A stretch of 64,000 nt of DNA, taken from the NCBI GenBank assembly GCA_028023455.1, contig JAQFVV010013357.1, positions 62,001 to 126,000 of the forward strand, read 5' to 3'. Position 1 is the first letter of the stretch. Each line of letters starts with the position of its first letter. This stretch comes from Epiperipatus broadwayi (lineage: Eukaryota > Onychophora > Udeonychophora > Euonychophora > Peripatidae). The translations under genes were made by a program, and so were the position numbers. Positions 60,321 to 64,000 of the stretch are shown here, one piece after another. The notes under the pieces are model-generated. The model saw only the letters and a list, made by a program, of their open reading frames with translations. It was not told the DNA's origin and did not search any database.

Positions 60321-60769
60321 TCCATTTTCCCCTACTTTTTCTGTGCCTGGTTGATCCTCTATTTCTTTCTATTTTTGCTGTGTTGCTCTATCTTTATATA
60401 TACTAAATTACATTTTATCATTTTTTTTCTATCTGCTACCTCCTTTTATTATTATTATTTTTTGTTTTTGGGTTGTTCCTCCACACCTAGAACAGACATG
60501 GGTTGATTAATTATTTATTTATACATATTGTCATTGTACCATATGTAGAACTAGAATCATGATTCTTTATATAGTTTACTTCTCCTGGTAAATCATTGCC
60601 TCACATATTTGAGCACATTAATCCACCATCTGTTGGCAAAATTTATATTGGTAAGTACATTACTGGCACCAGGCCAAAAGAGGAAGGTTACACTTTAAAA
60701 TGTTGTTAAAAAAAGAATCCACATTTTGTATTCAACCCAACATATACATATATTTTTTTAATTTAGGTA

Positions 60770-61045
60770 AGTGAGTAGTATTTGATTGAAGCCTCACATT
60801 GGCTGTGCCAAACCTGGGAAAAAATATATAACTGTACTGGTCAATTTGCATAATTCATATAACCAGACCTGGAATTCCAACCTGAGTACCTTGAGTCAGA
60901 TCATGTGCAAGATATCTAAGCCAGGAACATTTTCTAACTCTGCCCTAATTCCAACTTGAGTACATCAAGTCAGATCATGTGCAAGATACCTAAGTCAGAA
61001 ACATTTTCTAACTCTGCCCTACAGGTTCAAAACCACATCTTTCCA
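60770..61045 (-). mobile_element. Repeat family S2, with internal tandem duplication
   Basis: On the minus strand: B-box-like tgtggttttgaacctg, then two copies (gggcagagttagaaaatgtt...tcttgcacatgatctgact, 60900-60950 and 60962-61022), attgaccagtaca, and the tail ttttttcccaggtttggcacagccaatg. The tail matches 24.71 kb and shows the family 3' end. Confidence 0.75.
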
Positions 61046-61211
61046 CTTGTGATTAGCAATATTTATGATACACATAACATTTAATTATTTCTAGCTAGCA
61101 GCTCAATAGGAAAACAAAAAGACTCTAATTAGGCAGCTGTTACTTATAAAAAAGCATTTACATCTTATGTGTCCATATAAACCTAATGTTCATAGATATA
61201 TATGTAAGGGG

Positions 61212-61297
61212 AAGCATAATCATCACATGATTACCCTGGTTGGCACAGGGTGGCATTACTGTATGGATAGTTTTGTCTTGTTTAGAAAGCATAATCA
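61212..61297 (+). mobile_element. 5'-truncated copy of the hammerhead element, 11-bp target duplication
   Basis: A 64-bp insert (61223-61286) matches the last 60 bp of the 57.3-kb element: ggcacagggtggcattactgtatggatagttttgtcttgttta against agcacaggtggcaatactgtatggagagttttgctctgttta. It is flanked by aagcataatca on both sides (61212-61222, 61287-61297). It stops at the same 3' end as the long element and contains no ribozyme. Confidence 0.75.
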
Positions 61298-61594
61298 ATT
61301 GTATAGGCAATGACTCAAGAGTAAGAGTTTAAATATTTGTTTAATAATGCGAATATTATGCATTAATATATATTACATTTAAATAAATAAACAGCCTCAC
61401 ATTACAATCAATGACATTTATGTCTCTCATAGTTTTATACGTATATAAAACAAGTATATTTTTTCTTTAGGTACAAAGTGCAATTTTAGTGAGATGCCAA
61501 TAATCTTTTATTATTGTGTTAATGGAGTAAAAAGAGATTTCAGCAGTCTACTTGAATTAGAAACTATTTACCATCAGCATAATGTTACGCACAA

Positions 61595-61877
61595 TATATT
61601 AGTTTTTAAACAATATTTATCTAAATCGCATGTTGTTAAAATTGATAATAAATTGAAAGTATGCTAGCCTTTCACATGTGCAATTATAACTGAGACAGCC
61701 AATCAGATTTTAAACAGCTATCTAATAAACAATCAAGATAAGACATGAGACAAAATCTCTGTCTCCTGTCTTAGCTTGATTGTTTATTAGATAGGTGTTT
61801 AAAATCTGATTGGCTGTCTCAGTTATAATTGTGCATTTGAAAGGCTAGCATACTTTCAATTTATTATATTAGTTTTT
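61595..61877. mobile_element. Palindromic foldback insert with 13-bp target duplication
   Basis: Tatattagttttt occurs at 61595-61607 and 61865-61877. Between them is a near-perfect palindrome (61645-61867, arms about 105 bp, centre about 61756), with an unpaired tail of about 37 bp on the left only. No hammerhead core, no ORF. Same design as 36.02 kb but opposite tail side, so probably inserted in the other orientation. Confidence 0.78.
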
Positions 61878-64000
61878 GTAAACAATAAGTTACCATGGGA
61901 ATAAATTATCAATATTTTGTGTATTCAACTACTTTTATTACATCAGAATACCATACATAAACAGAGCTTTTAGATTTCACGTGGAATGTAGGGGAAGCAC
62001 AGTCTGAGCATGTTAAATAATCCAGAATCAGATACTAGCACCTGGATTTATGAATTTTAAAGATAATATTAAGTAACAACATTTATATACACATAATTCA
62101 GTCTTAAGTGATCACAACATCAAACTATGGAATTTTATAGGTATGAATTATTGAATAAAGAATAAGATATTGTAATGGTAATGCTAATGTATGGGTTGCT
62201 TTTTAGATTATCGAAAAGAAATGTGATTTTTGATTTGCATCATATGAGACTGGCTTGCCATGCTCCAAATTTTCAGAGATCAGTCTCTGGAACAGAGATA
62301 TTTAGCCTGAATGGGATCGCCCTGATGGTGCAAATCCCATTATTAAACAAGCACATTGTCTAGGGTCTATTCCCCTATCACAGACTGGAAACAAAGACCA
62401 AATGGCTCAGGTCTTTTCCAATGCACACTTTGGATAAATAGCAGGCAAGTTGTGAAATAGACCAACATTAGCAATTCTCAGACAAAATATAACAATCATT
62501 TATGTTGCTCAAAGTTAACCCATAATATATTAGTTTTTCCCTTTCTTGATCAGATTGCTTAAGCTGTCTTATTTAAAGATAACTAATGTTACAATGCATA
62601 TTATAAAATATAAGACTGATTTCCTCATTTTAGTATTTTTTTTTTCTTTTAGAAAATTTAAAGTATAGAGCCCAACTCCCCCTCCCCCCCACTATTCCAT
62701 CTAACTTTAACTTTAGCATGGTTCTGGATTTGACATCCAATGATAAACAAAATTGTTTAACAGCATTAATCTACCTATTTACATGGCTGATACTCTTTGG
62801 AGTACCAGTACATGACATATAATTATTAGCTTAGGTGATGATTAAATATATAAATAACATATGAAAGTTGTAAAATCATTTACTCTCTCATTTCCCAAGA
62901 CCTGCGATCTTAAATTATTTACATTTTGTTTATTAAGGTCATTTTAATAATAAAAGCATTTAAGGTGGGAAATGCTCTCCCTCTGTCAAATCACAATAAT
63001 AGTATAATAAGAAAAGTAATATTTTAAATCTTTCCAACCCAGCAAATGTACAACTTTTGTAATAAACAACTTAATTAATTAAATGATGCTCCCTTTTAAT
63101 GACAGGAAACAGCTAAATTTAAACACATTTGCAGAGTTGGGGAATAAATTAATGGCATATTACATGAACAACAAAAACAATATATGTTAGATATATAGAA
63201 AATCAATCCTGCACCATTTTAGAATAAGAATTTTGTGAGGCTTAATAGAAAATTACATGATTAGATTTATAAAGAATCATTTAGAAAGTGTATTAAATAT
63301 TCTTACATAAGTAAGTTAATTTTATGAGACTTTACATTACACTTCCATTTAATCTTAGTAATAGTTAATATGGAACAGATATAGACAATAAGCAGGAGAC
63401 AGCATTATTACCTTCATAATACTTTCTTGATCTCCCTTCTTGGGTAACAGTTCATTATTCTTGATAGGTTCAAAACATAAAGACAGGTAGCATAATTTCT
63501 GTATCAGATTCAGGGCACAACCAAATAGTTCATGGTTTTATTTTAAATTCCAAGAGGCATTTCAGTAGAGAGTGGTTCGGGAATGGTAAAAAAGGGAAGA
63601 TGTGATGGTTTTACTCCTCTTCCATAATTAAGATGAACAGCAATGTGAAGTAAATGACACAACTCTTCCAAAACACAACAACATAATCTCTCCTAATCAA
63701 ATTTTTGCACTTTATATGATCCCCTGGATATTTGGAATGCACTTAGCAACTGTAGCCTGAAGCACTGTGTAAATTTTTGTACAATGGATATTTTTCCACA
63801 GGAAGCCTGCGTTTGTTTTGTAAGTAGTTTAAGATAATGCGATAATTCAAAAAATTCTTGAACGATTTTTTTAAATTCTATTTTAATATTTGTGAAAGAT
63901 CTCTTCAATAGATTAATTTTCTGCTAATAGAAAATGTACTTTTATTAATTGCAGTTTGATTTATCTGAGCAACAATAATTACTCCCCCCCCCCTTTTTTT
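61878..64000. other. No gene recognised
   Basis: Segment 62170-62480 is less AT-rich (ggatcgccctgatggtgc) and might be a repeat remnant; its 62-codon frame matches nothing known. C-runs at 62680-62690 and 63983-63992. Otherwise AT-rich DNA with only short chance frames. Confidence 0.35.

Noticed and set aside
59053-60506. Series of plus-strand ORFs at 59-60.5 kb rich in Leu/Phe/Ser
   Set aside because: They are antisense to the gag-like frames on the minus strand, which carry the recognisable capsid pattern.
61608-61864. Hammerhead ribozyme in the 61.6-kb palindrome
   Set aside because: CTGA occurs only as CTGAGAC, CTGATTG and similar, with no GAAA partner; judged to be a ribozyme-free foldback.
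62260-62420. Hammerhead candidate ctgatggtgcaaatccc...
   Set aside because: The core would be CTGATGG, not CTGANGA, and no GAAA follows at the right distance.

Overview
This window looks like repeat-rich, non-coding nuclear DNA from an invertebrate animal. It is strongly AT-rich and full of microsatellites. I found no convincing host protein-coding gene, no rRNA and no intact tRNA gene. The mixture of RTE-type LINEs, Penelope-like elements (PLEs) with GIY-YIG endonucleases, tRNA-derived SINEs, hAT transposons, Ty3/Gypsy debris and hammerhead-ribozyme repeats fits a metazoan. The sequence does not let me name the species. Nearly every recognisable reading frame is a decayed transposon gene. 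The only segment that looks like possible host regulatory DNA is a CpG-rich patch near 9.84-10.33 kb.

Layout. 1-930: Gypsy protease and reverse transcriptase (RT) remnant, cut by the window edge. 1.35-1.65 kb: a very long ATT microsatellite. 2.27-2.76 kb: hAT element with an 8-bp target duplication. 2.93-3.31 kb: palindromic hammerhead element with a 16-bp target duplication. 4.2-8.1 kb: RTE 3' fragments and a PLE terminal-repeat remnant. 11.7-12.75 kb: degenerate PLE RT. 14.2-15.2 kb: SINE and old RTE. 15.6-17.2 kb: hAT with ZBED5-like transposase remnant. 18.4-21.5 kb: PLE with an inverted partial copy of itself. 21.8-24.8 kb: SINE-flanked repeat that recurs at 55.3-59.1 kb. 31.2-31.7 kb: small palindromes, one with hammerhead-like repeats. 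32.25-32.78 kb: hAT MITE. 35.4-40.77 kb: a nested stack, with a PLE split in frame by a foldback insert and an RTE LINE lying between its ORF and its terminal repeat. 40.8-54 kb: long A/T-rich repeat units resembling LTRs, with SINEs. 57.34-58.57 kb: 1.2-kb hammerhead retroelement. 59.1-60.3 kb: Gypsy gag remnant. 61.2-61.9 kb: a tiny 5'-truncated hammerhead-element copy and another foldback insert.

The most interesting system is a set of foldback insertions. At least two, and perhaps three, carry hammerhead-type self-cleaving ribozyme motifs. Several are flanked by 11-16 bp direct repeats like those left by LINE-type target-primed reverse transcription. The 1.2-kb copy is arranged as an inverted unit followed by two direct units of 456 bp, with three hammerhead motifs. 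A diverged paralogous copy of the surrounding DNA at about 24.14 kb preserves the site without the insert. Together these suggest small ribozyme RNAs (retrozyme-like) copied into the genome by a LINE or PLE enzyme, with template switching or snap-back that creates palindromes. The ribozyme activity, the enzyme supplying the RT and the snap-back mechanism are inferences from sequence alone.
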